Below are positions 8,520-17,414 of a stretch of 64,000 nt of DNA, one piece after another. Each line of letters starts with the position of its first letter. Positions within the stretch are counted from its first letter, which is position 1. Under the pieces are notes generated by a model. It was not told the origin of the DNA, made no database searches, and worked only from the letters and a program-made list of their open reading frames with translations. A program made the translations under genes and the position numbers. Origin of the DNA: DAITPV01 sp050692555 (GTDB taxonomy: Bacteria > Actinomycetota > UBA4738 > CALAEC01); NCBI GenBank assembly GCA_050692555.1, contig JBOGVS010000010.1, positions 11,093 through 75,092 on the forward strand, written 5' to 3'.

Positions 8520-9541
8520 AGGCCGTCGTGCTGGTGGGCGGCGAGGGGACCCGGCTCCGGCCGCTCACCGAGACCATCCCCAAGCCCCTGGTCCACTTCA
8601 TGAACCGGCCGTTCATCGATCACGTCCTGGACCACCTGGGCGGCCACGGCGTGGAAGAGGTGATCCTGTCGTCGTCGTACCTGGAAGAGGAGTTTCATTC
8701 CTATCTCCATGAGCGCCGTGGGCCTCCGTCGGTGACCTGGATCACCGAGCCCCAGCCACTGGGGACCAGCGGAGCGATCGTGGGGGCCCGAGACCACCTC
8801 GACGACACCTTCCTGGTCCTGAACGGCGATGTGCTCACGGATCTGGACCTCGAAGCCCTGGTGGCCTTCCATCGGGACCGTGGCGCCATCGCCACGATCG
8901 CCCTCACCCCGGTCGACGACGCTCGGCCGTACGGCCTGGTGGAGACGGAGCCGGACGGCCGGGTCCTGGCGTTCCGGGAGAAGCCCTCCCAACTGGTGCC
9001 CGGCACCATCAACGCGGGAACGTACGTGCTCGAGCCTCGGGCCCTGGAGAAGGTTCCCGCACGGGAGGAGGTGTCCATCGAGCGACAGACGTTCCCGTCG
9101 CTCATCGAGGGGGGCGAGCCGGTGTACGCGCTCGTCTCTCACGCGTACTGGCGTGACCTGGGGACCCCCGAGGCGTACATCCAGGCCCACATCGACGCCA
9201 TGGAAGGCTTGGTCGCTCCGTACCGGGGGAGCGCCGGTCCCTTGGTGGACGAACGCGCCGTGGTGCACCCCGAGGCCGTCCTGGGGCCTCACGTGGTGGT
9301 GGGTGAGGGTACTCGGGTGGGGCCCGGTGCATCCATCGACCGCTCCGTGCTCCAACGCGACGTCGTGGTCGAAGAGGGCGCCACGGTGGAGGGCAGCATC
9401 CTGGGGCCGGCCAGCCGGGTGGGTGCCGGAGCCAGGGTCAGGAACGCCGTGCTGGCTGAAGGGGCCCGGGTGGCCGGGGGGGCCGCGCTCGACGGCCTCG
9501 GTGTACGGCCCGGCCAGGTGGCCGCGGCTTCTGCCGGCTGA
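8516..9541 (+). CDS. NDP-sugar pyrophosphorylase (ManC/GMPP-like) with left-handed beta-helix tail
   Basis: A 341-aa nucleotidyltransferase. The GTG at 8516 is chosen because the catalytic loop VVLVGGEGTRLRPLTETIPKPLV begins 3 residues later. The frame open upstream lies inside the GT2 gene. Later motifs are FLVLNGDVLTDLD, REKPSQL, INAGTYVLEP and YWRDLGTPEAYIQAH, followed by hexapeptide repeats from about residue 250. Its position resembles Rv3264c, usually annotated as mannose-1-phosphate guanylyltransferase. GDP-mannose synthesis together with manB at 24386 is therefore likely, but a glucose-1-phosphate uridylyl- or thymidylyltransferase cannot be excluded. Confidence 0.8.
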   Translation: MKAVVLVGGEGTRLRPLTETIPKPLVHFMNRPFIDHVLDHLGGHGVEEVILSSSYLEEEFHSYLHERRGPPSVTWITEPQPLGTSGAIVGARDHLDDTFLVLNGDVLTDLDLEALVAFHRDRGAIATIALTPVDDARPYGLVETEPDGRVLAFREKPSQLVPGTINAGTYVLEPRALEKVPAREEVSIERQTFPSLIEGGEPVYALVSHAYWRDLGTPEAYIQAHIDAMEGLVAPYRGSAGPLVDERAVVHPEAVLGPHVVVGEGTRVGPGASIDRSVLQRDVVVEEGATVEGSILGPASRVGAGARVRNAVLAEGARVAGGAALDGLGVRPGQVAAASAG

Positions 9542-9587
9542 ACCGTCCCTCCGTGGTGTAGCGTGGGAGCCCCCCTGACCTGGCGAT

Positions 9588-11092
9588 ATGCGAAGAGGTG
9601 TCGTCCTGTTCCTTGTGCTGGTGGTGGCCTCGTCGGCGAGCGTCGCCCCGGCTCAGGCCCCCGCTCGGTTCACCTTCCGCGGCTCGGGGTACGGCCACGG
9701 GCTTGGGCTCAGCCAGTACGGCGTTCTGGGCCTGGCCAGACAGGGCTGGCCTGCGGCCAAGATCCTCCGTCACTTCTACACGGGTGTGAAGGTGGGCCGT
9801 CAAGCGCCCCCCGACCCGATGATCCGGGTGGGCCTGCTCCAGAATGCTCGGGCCGTGCCCCTCGAGGCGGTGTCCGGAGGGTTCGACCTCCTTCTTCAGA
9901 GCGGACAGATAGTGGAGTCGGTTCCGGCGGGGGCCCGGCGGACCGTGGAGATCACCGCCGACGAGCGCTTCCGGGTGGTGCGCCCCGACGGGACGGTGGT
10001 GGGCGACACCGCGTGGGGTGGGAGAGCGGATCCCCTGATCGCCAGGCCCGCCAACGGGCGGATCGGGGTGCTGGACTGGGGGCACGTGATCGGCCGCGGC
10101 GAGGTGTGGTTCGAGATCGTTGCCCAGGGCGCCGCCCACGTGGTGGCGCTGGTGCCGGTGGAGGAGTACCTGTTCGGCGTCTCGGAGGTCCCGTCCTCGT
10201 GGCCGGACACGGCGTTGCGGGTCCAGGCCATCGCCGGCCGGACGTACGCGTACTGGCGATGGCCGGGACGCCGCGGGCCGGGTGTGCATGCGACGTGTTC
10301 TCCTCGACGGGAGACCAGACCTACGTCGGGTGGGACAAGGAGGCCGGGTCCGGAGGCAACCGATGGGTGGCGGCGGTCCGGTCCACCGACCGCACCGTGG
10401 TGACCTACGGGGGCAATCCCATCTACGCCGCCTACTCCTCGTCCAGTGGCGGCTACACGGAGAACGTCGAGGCGGCGTGGCCGGGGGCCCAGGCGCTGGC
10501 GTACCTGCGGGGGGTCTGCGATCCCGGCGACAACGTGCAGGACAATCCCAACCGCACCTGGGCCACGACGCTCGACGCCACCGAGGTGACCTCCGGCCTG
10601 CGCCCCTACACCGGTGACGTCGGTACCGTGAGGAAGTTCACCGAGGAGGTCTACGGCGTCTCGGGACGCGTGTCCACGGTCCGGGTGGTGGGTACGGCCG
10701 GAAGCGCGGTGGTGGCCGGAGCGGACCTCCGCATCGGGCTGGGGTTGAAGAGCACCCGCTTCGCCGTCAACCGGGACCTCACGATCACCGGGGACATCCG
10801 GCTGGCGTACGACCGGCTGGGGTGCCGCCCGGGCCGGGCCGTTCGTCCGGATCGAGCCGTGCGGGGGGGCCGGGTCCAGCGGTTCGCGGAAGGCCGGATG
10901 TATGTCAACGACCACCGGAACACCTTGGTGTGGCTTCGCGGGCGGATCCTGAGGGCCTATGTCCAGCGCGGCGCGCACACCGGCCGGTTGCGGCTCCCGA
11001 TGCGCTACCGGCTCGTGAAGCGAGGAGCGAAGGCCCGGTTCGAAGGCGGGACGATCACCTGCGCCCCCGTCTGCCGGGTGCGGCTCACGTAG
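9588..11092 (+). pseudogene. SpoIID-domain secreted protein, interrupted by a -1 frameshift
   Basis: The 5' part reads a signal peptide (MRRGVVLFLVLVVASS... ending AQA), then FRGSGYGHGLGLSQYG and VPVEEYLFGVSEVPSSW followed by VQAIAGRTYAYWRW, the core of the SpoIID/LytB domain. The match then moves into the frame one base back near 10280: CDVFSSTGDQTYVGW, AVRSTDRTVVTYGG and AYSSSSGGYTENVEAAW, to a stop at 11092. SpoIID-type proteins cut peptidoglycan glycan strands or activate hydrolases. One missing base in the G/C-rich stretch 10271-10285 would restore a protein of about 500 aa. Both halves are well conserved, so a consensus error is as likely as a real mutation. Confidence 0.8.
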
Positions 11093-11095
11093 AGA

Positions 11096-11857
11096 TCAGG
11101 GCGCCGACGCCTCCGGAGCCAGCCCCCCGCCCCGGAACTCGTTGACGAACGCCCTGGCCACAAGCTCGGCGTCGCCCGGATCCGCGTCCGCCGGTGGGTC
11201 GCACGTCTGTAGCTGTCGCCAGGCGACCAGGTCCAAGGTGTTTGCCAGACCGGCGTATGGGGCCATCAGGACCTTCGTCTCCCCCTCGGCCAGATCCTCG
11301 AGCTCGGAGCGGATCTCCTCGGAGAGAGCCCCATCCCCCTCTGCCCTGTAGTAGATGACCACGTAGCCGTGCTCGAGGTTGTGGACGGCGTTCTCCTCCG
11401 GGATCGGTTCGTCGTAGACGGCGGGCTCGGGCTCCAGGGGCGAGCTGTGAGCACCGCTCGTGGCCGGAACTCCGTTCAGACCCTCGGCGAAGGGCGGGGT
11501 ATGACCCGCTCCCGCGTCGGGTTGCTCAGCCTCGGCCAGCGGCGTGCATCCGAGTCGAGAGGCCGCCGTCGCCGCTCGCTCGGTGAGGCGGGCGTCCTGG
11601 ACCACCCGGTAGGTGATGACCCCCCCGATGCCGCCGATGATGGCCACGGCGATGCCCCACCGGGCCGCCCGACGGAAGCGCACCTGACGGCGGGCCTGGC
11701 GGATCCGGCGCTCCCGTTCCTTCCGGGCCTCCTCCTTGCGCAGGGCGCGCTGGGACGTCGCTCGCTCGGCTGCGGGGCGCTCCTGGATCTGGGTCTGGGT
11801 TGCCGCCGCGCCCGCGGGCCGTCTGGCTGGCTTCCTGCGTCGTTTCTTCTTGGCCAT
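11096..11857 (-). CDS. DUF3105-domain membrane-anchored protein
   Basis: A 253-aa protein with a strongly basic N-terminus (KKKRRRKPARR and an Arg/Glu-rich stretch), one transmembrane helix near residues 88-107 (WGIAVAIIGGIGGVITY) and an extracytoplasmic domain. That domain contains the DUF3105 signature HNLEHGYVVIYYR followed by APYAGL and a late WRQLQTC. The function of DUF3105 is unknown. It lies 25 bp downstream of fbiB on the same strand and converges with the SpoIID gene, leaving 3 bp between their stops. Confidence 0.82.
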   Translation of the reverse strand: MAKKKRRRKPARRPAGAAATQTQIQERPAAERATSQRALRKEEARKERERRIRQARRQVRFRRAARWGIAVAIIGGIGGVITYRVVQDARLTERAATAASRLGCTPLAEAEQPDAGAGHTPPFAEGLNGVPATSGAHSSPLEPEPAVYDEPIPEENAVHNLEHGYVVIYYRAEGDGALSEEIRSELEDLAEGETKVLMAPYAGLANTLDLVAWRQLQTCDPPADADPGDAELVARAFVNEFRGGGLAPEASAP

Positions 11858-11882
11858 GGAGCGGAGACTCCACTATACGGGG

Positions 11883-13181
11883 TCACCTGAAGCTCAGGTG
11901 ATCGCCGGGGTCGAGCGGGGGCCGTGGCGAGGGCTCGTTCGACGGCAGAGGTCCGGCGGCCACGGCGCCCATTGCCAGCCACTCCGCGCCCATGCCGACG
12001 GCTTCAGCGGCCTCCTCCTTGCAGAACAGGCTGGAGGACACCCACGCCGAGCCGAACCCCTGCGCGTGGAGCGCCAGCATGAAGTTCTGTACGGCGGCCC
12101 CCGTGGCCAGGAGGAACATGTCGCGTTCCGCCTCCCGGCGACGCTCATCGGGGTAGTGGTCCGCGGCTTCGAGGGAGAGGAACGGCACAGCGAGGACCGG
12201 TGCGGCCCCCAGGAGCGCGTCGGACCGGCGGAGGCGGCGGGCCACGCGATCCTTCGAGAGCCCATCGCCCCGGAGGTCGCGCTCCCAGGCCGCCGCCATC
12301 GCGGACAGGAACGCCCCGCGGCCCGTGCCGCGGTCAAGGATCACCCAGCGCCAGGGACGGGTAGGGGACCGGGAGCCGTGCGGCACCGGCGCCGTGAGCG
12401 CGGCGGCGACGGCCTCCATCACCGCTTCCCTGGGTACCGCTCCCTCACCGAACTCCCTGATCGTTCTTCTGGTGGAGATCGACAGGAGCGGGGAGGTCCG
12501 GAACAGGTCCTCCTCGGGTGGACGGACCAGATCGCGGGCCGGACCCTCGGGGCCGAGTGGGGCGAGCCCTCGGACCAGGGCGGCGGGCACCTCCTCGGCC
12601 TTTCCCATCACCAGGCCCGACGCGGCGGCCACCTCGTCGGCCGCGGCGATGACCGTAGCTTCCAGGAGCCGGCCGTGGGCGTCCTTCGTCCCCCTGAGAT
12701 CGACCAGCGGAGCCAGTCCGGCGCACCCGATGGCCACGTTCACCTGGCCCCGCCGCCACGGCCGTCCGAACGTGTCGGTGATCACCACGCCCGTCTCGGC
12801 CGCGGCCCGGTCCCGGAGGCCATCGCGGATGCGGGCCGCCGATCCGTCGGGGTCCTCCGGGAGAAGAGAGACCGTCGATCCGGGGACGTTGGAGGCGTCG
12901 ACGCCGGCGTTGGCGCACACAAAGCCGTGTCGGGTCTCCGCGATCACCAGGTCCCCGCGACGGGCCACCACCCGCCGAGCCTCCCGGGAGACCCAGGCGG
13001 CCTTGCCCTCGCCTTCGGGGACCACCCGTTCCTCCGCCTTCGAAACCACCTTCTGGGTGACCGCGACCACGTCGCCGTCACGGATCGTCCCGGGCCCCGC
13101 GGCCTCCGCGATGAGCTCCGCCAGATCAGCCCCGGCCTCGACTTCGGGGATGCCGCTGACCGGGACGACCTCGACGGTCAT
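11883..13181 (-). CDS. fbiB: Coenzyme F420:L-glutamate ligase / FMNH2-type bifunctional enzyme
   Basis: A 432-aa fusion that elongates the polyglutamate tail of F420. Residues 1 to ~240 form the CofE-type ligase: MTVEVVPVSGIPEVEAGADL, VVAVTQKVVSKAEER and ITDTFGRPWRRGQVNVAIGCAG. The remainder is a nitroreductase-fold FMN domain: ISTRRTIREFGEG, WRWVILDRGTGRG, MLALHAQGFGSAW. In mycobacterial FbiB the second domain reduces dehydro-F420-0. It follows fbiA with a 4-base overlap, as in Mycobacterium (Rv3261-Rv3262). Confidence 0.93.
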   Translation of the reverse strand: MTVEVVPVSGIPEVEAGADLAELIAEAAGPGTIRDGDVVAVTQKVVSKAEERVVPEGEGKAAWVSREARRVVARRGDLVIAETRHGFVCANAGVDASNVPGSTVSLLPEDPDGSAARIRDGLRDRAAAETGVVITDTFGRPWRRGQVNVAIGCAGLAPLVDLRGTKDAHGRLLEATVIAAADEVAAASGLVMGKAEEVPAALVRGLAPLGPEGPARDLVRPPEEDLFRTSPLLSISTRRTIREFGEGAVPREAVMEAVAAALTAPVPHGSRSPTRPWRWVILDRGTGRGAFLSAMAAAWERDLRGDGLSKDRVARRLRRSDALLGAAPVLAVPFLSLEAADHYPDERRREAERDMFLLATGAAVQNFMLALHAQGFGSAWVSSSLFCKEEAAEAVGMGAEWLAMGAVAAGPLPSNEPSPRPPLDPGDHLSFR

Positions 13182-14125
13182 CCGGTGGCCAGGTCCACCA
13201 CGGCCCGGGCCACTCGCTCGGCTGCGGCGTCGTCGGCCATGATGGTGTCGGTGGCGGCCACTCGCATGCCGAGCTCTCGCTCGATGCGCGGCGCCAGCGC
13301 GGCGTCGCGGTGGTCGATCACGAAGCTCGAGAGCAGCCCGCGGTAGGCCGAGGCCGCGCCGAACGCCGAGACCTCCATCCCCACCGCCGGCATCAGGCGA
13401 TCCGCCATGCCGGACACCGGAGCGCCTCCCACGATGGGGGAGACCCCACCTGCCGGACCGGATCGTTCCATGAGGGTCTCGGCGATCCCCGGCACCTCGA
13501 GGATGGGCCCGATGCTCACCACGGGGTTGGACGGGCAGAACAGCACGACGTCGGCGCGGCGGATGGCCTCCCGGACCCCGGGAGCAGGCCGGGCGGCGTC
13601 GATGCCCTCGAAGCGCACCTGCTTGACCCGGCCCCGTGCGCCGTGAGCCACCCAGTAGGTCTGGAACGGCGCCTCCACGCCGACCCCTTCCTCAGACTCC
13701 CAGTGGATCCACGTCTCCACACCGTCCTCCGTCATGGGGAGCACTCGGGTCCGGACGCCGAGGGCTTCACAGATCCGGGCGGTGACCTCGGTCAGCGTTC
13801 GCCCCTCCGCCAGCCACTGGGTGCGGACCAGATGCGTGGCCAGGTCCAGGTCGCCGAGACCGAACCAGGCCTGACCGCCGAGGCGGCGAACCTCCTCGAG
13901 CGCCCGGAAGGATTCGTCGGCCCGGCCCCAGCCGCGCCGGCGATCGGCCACCCCGGACAGCCAGTAGGTCACCGAGTCCAGGTCCGGGCAGATCCGGAGC
14001 CCGTGGAGGACGAGGTCGTCGCCGCCGTTCACCACCACGGTCACGTCTTCGGGGTCCACCACCCGCACCAGGCCGCGGAGGAACTTGCCCGCCCCCACCC
14101 CGCCGGCCAGCGCCACGATCTTCAC
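13178..14125 (-). CDS. fbiA: 2-phospho-L-lactate / phosphoenolpyruvate transferase of F420 synthesis
   Basis: A 315-aa CofD-family transferase that joins the activated three-carbon unit to the deazaflavin Fo to give (dehydro-)F420-0. The N-terminal MKIVALAGGVGAGKFLRGL and the motif VVNGGDDLVLHGLRICPDLDSV are the typical substrate-binding loops. CPSNPVVSIGPIL and VSPIVGGAPVSGMADRLM follow in the C-terminal half. The GTG start at 14125 is set by the GGVGAGKF motif. It is transcribed divergently from fbiC and overlaps fbiB. Confidence 0.94.
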   Translation of the reverse strand: MKIVALAGGVGAGKFLRGLVRVVDPEDVTVVVNGGDDLVLHGLRICPDLDSVTYWLSGVADRRRGWGRADESFRALEEVRRLGGQAWFGLGDLDLATHLVRTQWLAEGRTLTEVTARICEALGVRTRVLPMTEDGVETWIHWESEEGVGVEAPFQTYWVAHGARGRVKQVRFEGIDAARPAPGVREAIRRADVVLFCPSNPVVSIGPILEVPGIAETLMERSGPAGGVSPIVGGAPVSGMADRLMPAVGMEVSAFGAASAYRGLLSSFVIDHRDAALAPRIERELGMRVAATDTIMADDAAAERVARAVVDLATG

Positions 14126-14157
14126 GGCCGCAAGCCTACCCGCGGTGCTAGGCTGCG
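14126..14157. promoter_or_regulatory. Compact divergent promoter fbiA / fbiC
   Basis: Only 32 bp separate the two F420 operons. Each strand carries the same -10 hexamer TAGGCT: on the minus strand at 14138-14133, 7 nt before the fbiA GTG, and on the plus strand at 14149-14154, 9 nt before the ATG at 14164. Both spacings place the transcript start at or next to the start codon, so both messages are probably leaderless. No clear -35 box is visible. Confidence 0.55.
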
Positions 14158-16644
14158 GTGTCTATGGCCGTCGCCGCTTCCCACGCCACACGGCGGGCCC
14201 TCCGCCGCGCAGCCGAGGGCAAGTCCCTGTCGCTCCAGGAATCGGCGGCGCTGATGGAAGCCCGGGGCCCGGCCCTGGAAGCGCTGATGGACGTGGCCGG
14301 CTCGTTGCGAGACCTGGGTCACGGGCGCCGGGTCACCTATTCCCGGAAGGTGTTCGTCCCGCTCACGATGTTGTGCCGCGACGTCTGCCACTACTGCACG
14401 TTCGCCCAGCCGCCGGCGAAGCTCGAGCGCCCGTACCTCTCGCCGGAGGACGTGGTGGCCATCGCCGAGGCCGGTGGCCGGGCGGGATGCAAGGAAGCGT
14501 TGTTCACACTCGGCGACCGGCCCGAGGCGCGTTACGAGGTGGCCAGGACATGGCTGGCAGAGCGCGGATACCACTCCACGCTCGACTACCTCCGTGCGGT
14601 GTCGATCCGGGTGATCGAGGAGACCGGGCTGCTGCCGCATCTCAACCCCGGGGTCATGTCGTACGAGGACCTCGCTCGCCTGAAGCACGTCTCGGCGTCG
14701 ATGGGGCTCATGCTGGAGCAGTCGAGCGACCGGCTCACCGAGCGCGGGATGCCGCACCACGGCTCGCCCGACAAGGTTCCGGCCGTCCGGCTCCGAACGA
14801 TCGAGGACGCGGGACGGCTGGGGATCCCGTTCACCACCGGGATCCTGGTGGGGATCGGAGAGACGGTGCCGGAGCGAGTGGCGTCGCTGTTCGCCATACG
14901 CGACCTCCACCGACGGTACCGGCACGTGCAGGAAGTCATCGTGCAGAACTTCAAGGCCAAGCCGGGCACCCGGATGCACGACCGCCCGGAGCCGGACACC
15001 GAGAAGTTTCTGGCGACGGTTGCCACCGCGCGCGTGGTGCTCGGACCGCGGATGCATCTCCAGGCGCCCCCGAACCTCTCGGACCCGCACTATCCGCGGC
15101 TGCTGGACGCGGGCATCGACGACTGGGGCGGCGTGTCACCGGTCACTCCCGACCACGTGAATCCCGAGGCGCCGTGGCCCCGGCTGGAGGACCTGCGCCG
15201 GCGCACCGCCGAACGCGGGTTCGAGCTGCGGGAGCGGCTGTGCGTGTACCCGGAGTACGCCACGCGAGCGGATCCCTGGATCGCCGGGAAGATGCGAGCC
15301 CCCGTGGCCGCGCTCACCGGGGAGGCCGGGCTCGCCGTGGACGGCCAGGGCCCGGAGCCGGTGGCCTGGCAGGACCCCGACGTCCAGTGGAAGCCGCGCA
15401 CCATCGAGCTCACCTTCGCCAAGGGCGCGGAGGCCGGTCTTCGACAGGACGCCGACACGGTGTACGGGGACCTGGACGGGCTCGAGGTGGAGGCCACCCG
15501 AGCCTGGGCCCGCCGCAAGGTGGACCCCCATCGCCTGTCCGCGGAGGTCCGCGAGGCTCTCCGGCGGGCCGCGTCGCACCGGCCCATCACGGATCAGGCG
15601 GCCCTGGCCCTGTTCCAGGCGGAGGGGGAGGACCTGGAGGCGCTGTGCCGGGTGGCCGACGACCTCCGCCGGGAGGCGGTGGGGGACGAGATCACCTACG
15701 TGGTCAATCGGAACATCAACTTCACCAACGTGTGCTACGTGGGGTGCCGGTTCTGTGCGTTCGCCCAACGGGAAGTCGATCCGGAGTCCTACACCCTCAC
15801 CCTCCAGGAGGTGGCCGACCGGGCCGAGGAGGCCCGGGCCTACGGAGCCACCGAGATCTGCATGCAGGGCGGTATCCACCCCGACCTCCCCGGGGACTTC
15901 TACCTCCGGCTCCTGGACTCGGTGAAGGCCCGGGTCCCGGAGATCCACGTCCACGCGTTCAGCCCCATGGAGGTGCTGAACGGGGCCACCCGCCTGGGCG
16001 TCTCGTTCCGGGAGTTCCTGGCTGAGGCCCGGCGTCGGGGGCTGGGAACGATCCCGGGAACCGCGGCGGAGATCCTCGACGACGAGGTGCGATGGGTCCT
16101 GACCAAGGGGAAGCTTCCTGCCGACACGTGGGAGGAGATCGTTCGCACCGCGCACGACCTGGGGATCCGATCCTCATCGACCATCATGTACGGGCACGTC
16201 GACGCTCCGCCGCACTGGGTGTCGCACCTTCGCCGGCTGGCGCGCATCCAGGACGATACGGGTGGGTTCACGGAGTTCGTCCCGCTTCCGTTCGTGCACC
16301 AGAACGCTCCGATCTACCTGGCGGGCAAGGCTCGCCCGGGCGCCACGTTCGACGAGAACCGGAGGATGCACGCCGTCGCTCGCATCCTGCTCGATGGTCG
16401 CATCGACAACGTTCAGGTGTCGTGGGTGAAGCTGGGGACCGAAGCGTGCAAGGTGATCTTGCGCGGCGGTGCCAACGACTTCGGTGGCACGTTGATGGAG
16501 GAAACGATCTCGCGCATGGCCGGAGCTGAGTGGGGCATCCGCATGGAACCACGCGAGTTCGACGAAGCGATCGTCGACATCGATCGCGTGCCCGCGCAGC
16601 GCACTACCACATACGAACGCGTCGTAGCAATAGCTGATCGCTAA
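14158..16644 (+). CDS. fbiC: Fo synthase (two radical SAM domains, CofG-CofH fusion)
   Basis: An 828-aa enzyme that makes the deazaflavin chromophore Fo from tyrosine and the ribityl-diaminouracil intermediate of riboflavin synthesis. The N-terminal CofG half has its radical SAM cysteines as LCRDVCHYC (residues 73, 77, 80). The C-terminal CofH half has NVCYVGCRFC (526, 530, 533). Fused FbiC is the form found in Actinomycetota. The frame opens at GTG 14158, but ATG 14164 fits better with the TAGGCT -10 at 14149 and a leaderless message. The downstream gene is 137 bp away, so fbiC appears monocistronic. Confidence 0.95.
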   Translation: MSMAVAASHATRRALRRAAEGKSLSLQESAALMEARGPALEALMDVAGSLRDLGHGRRVTYSRKVFVPLTMLCRDVCHYCTFAQPPAKLERPYLSPEDVVAIAEAGGRAGCKEALFTLGDRPEARYEVARTWLAERGYHSTLDYLRAVSIRVIEETGLLPHLNPGVMSYEDLARLKHVSASMGLMLEQSSDRLTERGMPHHGSPDKVPAVRLRTIEDAGRLGIPFTTGILVGIGETVPERVASLFAIRDLHRRYRHVQEVIVQNFKAKPGTRMHDRPEPDTEKFLATVATARVVLGPRMHLQAPPNLSDPHYPRLLDAGIDDWGGVSPVTPDHVNPEAPWPRLEDLRRRTAERGFELRERLCVYPEYATRADPWIAGKMRAPVAALTGEAGLAVDGQGPEPVAWQDPDVQWKPRTIELTFAKGAEAGLRQDADTVYGDLDGLEVEATRAWARRKVDPHRLSAEVREALRRAASHRPITDQAALALFQAEGEDLEALCRVADDLRREAVGDEITYVVNRNINFTNVCYVGCRFCAFAQREVDPESYTLTLQEVADRAEEARAYGATEICMQGGIHPDLPGDFYLRLLDSVKARVPEIHVHAFSPMEVLNGATRLGVSFREFLAEARRRGLGTIPGTAAEILDDEVRWVLTKGKLPADTWEEIVRTAHDLGIRSSSTIMYGHVDAPPHWVSHLRRLARIQDDTGGFTEFVPLPFVHQNAPIYLAGKARPGATFDENRRMHAVARILLDGRIDNVQVSWVKLGTEACKVILRGGANDFGGTLMEETISRMAGAEWGIRMEPREFDEAIVDIDRVPAQRTTTYERVVAIADR

Positions 16645-16743
16645 TCAGTTCGTCGCGGAAAAAGTCGCCGACAAATGCTTCAAACCCCCTTGCAAAAAGT
16701 TCATCATGGGGACTGGACAAACATGGTGCTACCCAGTCAGAAT

Positions 16744-16755
16744 TACACCCGTGTA
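16744..16755. promoter_or_regulatory. Inverted repeat in the whiB upstream region
   Basis: TACAC-CC-GTGTA is a perfect 5-bp inverted repeat 26 bp before the whiB ATG, inside a 137-bp AT-richer gap (16645-16781). A related ACACGG lies just downstream at 16763. The gap also holds TTGCAA near 16690 and TAGTTT near 16754, which may be promoter elements, but their spacing is not canonical. An operator for whiB autoregulation or another regulator is plausible and untested. Confidence 0.4.
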
Positions 16756-16781
16756 GTTTCTGACACGGGGGAGGGCAGGGG

Positions 16782-17009
16782 ATGCACCACTACATCCCAT
16801 GGCAGGAGAGAGCGAAGTGCCGGGAGTTCGACCCGGAAGTCTTCTTCCCCGAGAAAGGCGGATCGTCGCGCGAGGCGAAACGGATCTGCGCCGAGTGCAC
16901 GGTCCGGATCCAGTGCCTCAACTACGCCCTGCGTCGCGACGAGCGCTACGGCGTGTGGGGAGGCATGAGCGAACGGGAACGACGACGCCTGAAGCGCATG
17001 GCGTCCTGA
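16782..17009 (+). CDS. WhiB-family iron-sulfur transcription regulator
   Basis: A 75-aa Wbl protein. Four cysteines (C13, C36, C39, C45 in the C-x22-C-x2-C-x5-C pattern) would hold the [4Fe-4S] cluster, and YGVWGGMSERER followed by RRLKRM is the family turn and basic C-terminus. Wbl proteins bind the main sigma factor and alter transcription in division, development and redox response. A purine-rich ribosome binding site (GGGGGAGGGCAGGGG) precedes ATG. The position beside fbi and manB genes resembles whiB2/whmD, which is required for septation in mycobacteria. Orthology is inferred from synteny. Confidence 0.92.
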   Translation: MHHYIPWQERAKCREFDPEVFFPEKGGSSREAKRICAECTVRIQCLNYALRRDERYGVWGGMSERERRRLKRMAS

Positions 17010-17029
17010 CCGCAGAAGGGAGGTGACGA

Positions 17030-17344
17030 ATGGCACCAGCGCGGAGGAAAAAGTCGGCAGCGCGTAAGAAGAGCACCGGGCGCAAGAAGTCGACCGCCAG
17101 ACGGAAGACGACGGCCGCGAGGAAGCGCACCACCAGAAAGTCCACGGCGCGCAGAAAGACCACGGGGCGGAAGTCGACCGGTAGGAAGCGCTCCACCGGC
17201 CGCAAGAAGTCGACAGCGCGCAAGCGCACGACCGGCCGGAAGAGGACCACGCGCAAGCGCACCACGGCCGCACGCCGGCCCAGGAAGCGCGCGGCGCGGA
17301 AGTCCACGGCAAAACGCACCACCGCGAGACGCAAGTCGAAGTAG
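17030..17344 (+). CDS. Histone H1-like Lys/Arg-rich nucleoid protein
   Basis: A 104-aa protein made almost only of K, R, S, T, A and G, beginning MAPARRKKSAARKKSTGRKK and continuing in degenerate 5- to 7-residue repeats of the type (A/G)RKKST and RKRTT. There is no acidic residue and no hydrophobic core, so it is intrinsically disordered and expected to bind DNA or RNA, like the C-terminal tails of histone H1 or actinobacterial HupB. An AGAAGGGAGGTGACGA ribosome binding site precedes ATG. It lies 20 bp after whiB and before a terminator, so the two are probably co-transcribed. Confidence 0.78.
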   Translation: MAPARRKKSAARKKSTGRKKSTARRKTTAARKRTTRKSTARRKTTGRKSTGRKRSTGRKKSTARKRTTGRKRTTRKRTTAARRPRKRAARKSTAKRTTARRKSK

Positions 17345-17360
17345 CTCGCGGAGGACCACA

Positions 17361-17388
17361 GAGAGGGGGGCCGTCGCGCCCCCCTCTC
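17361..17388 (+). terminator. GC-rich hairpin terminator after whiB / basic protein genes
   Basis: GAGAGGGGGG and CCCCCCTCTC form a perfect 10-bp stem around an 8-nt loop, 16 bp after the stop of the basic protein gene. There is no U-tract, which is common for actinobacterial terminators. Confidence 0.7.
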
Positions 17389-17414
17389 GGCGTTCCCCCC
17401 GGAACTGATACGCC

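Noticed and set aside
9563..10280. Plus-strand frame joined upstream to the second half of the SpoIID protein
   Set aside because: This part is Arg/Gly/Pro-rich nonsense. The true N-terminus with signal peptide is in the neighbouring frame, so the gene is better described as frameshifted.
10271..10290. Programmed frameshifting in the SpoIID gene
   Set aside because: There is no slippery heptamer, stop codon or Shine-Dalgarno-like stimulator as in prfB, so mutation or sequencing error is more likely.
11736..13346. A 536-codon plus-strand frame opposite fbiB
   Set aside because: It lies antisense to fbiB and part of the DUF3105 gene. Its Arg/Pro/Gly-rich composition is typical of a shadow frame.
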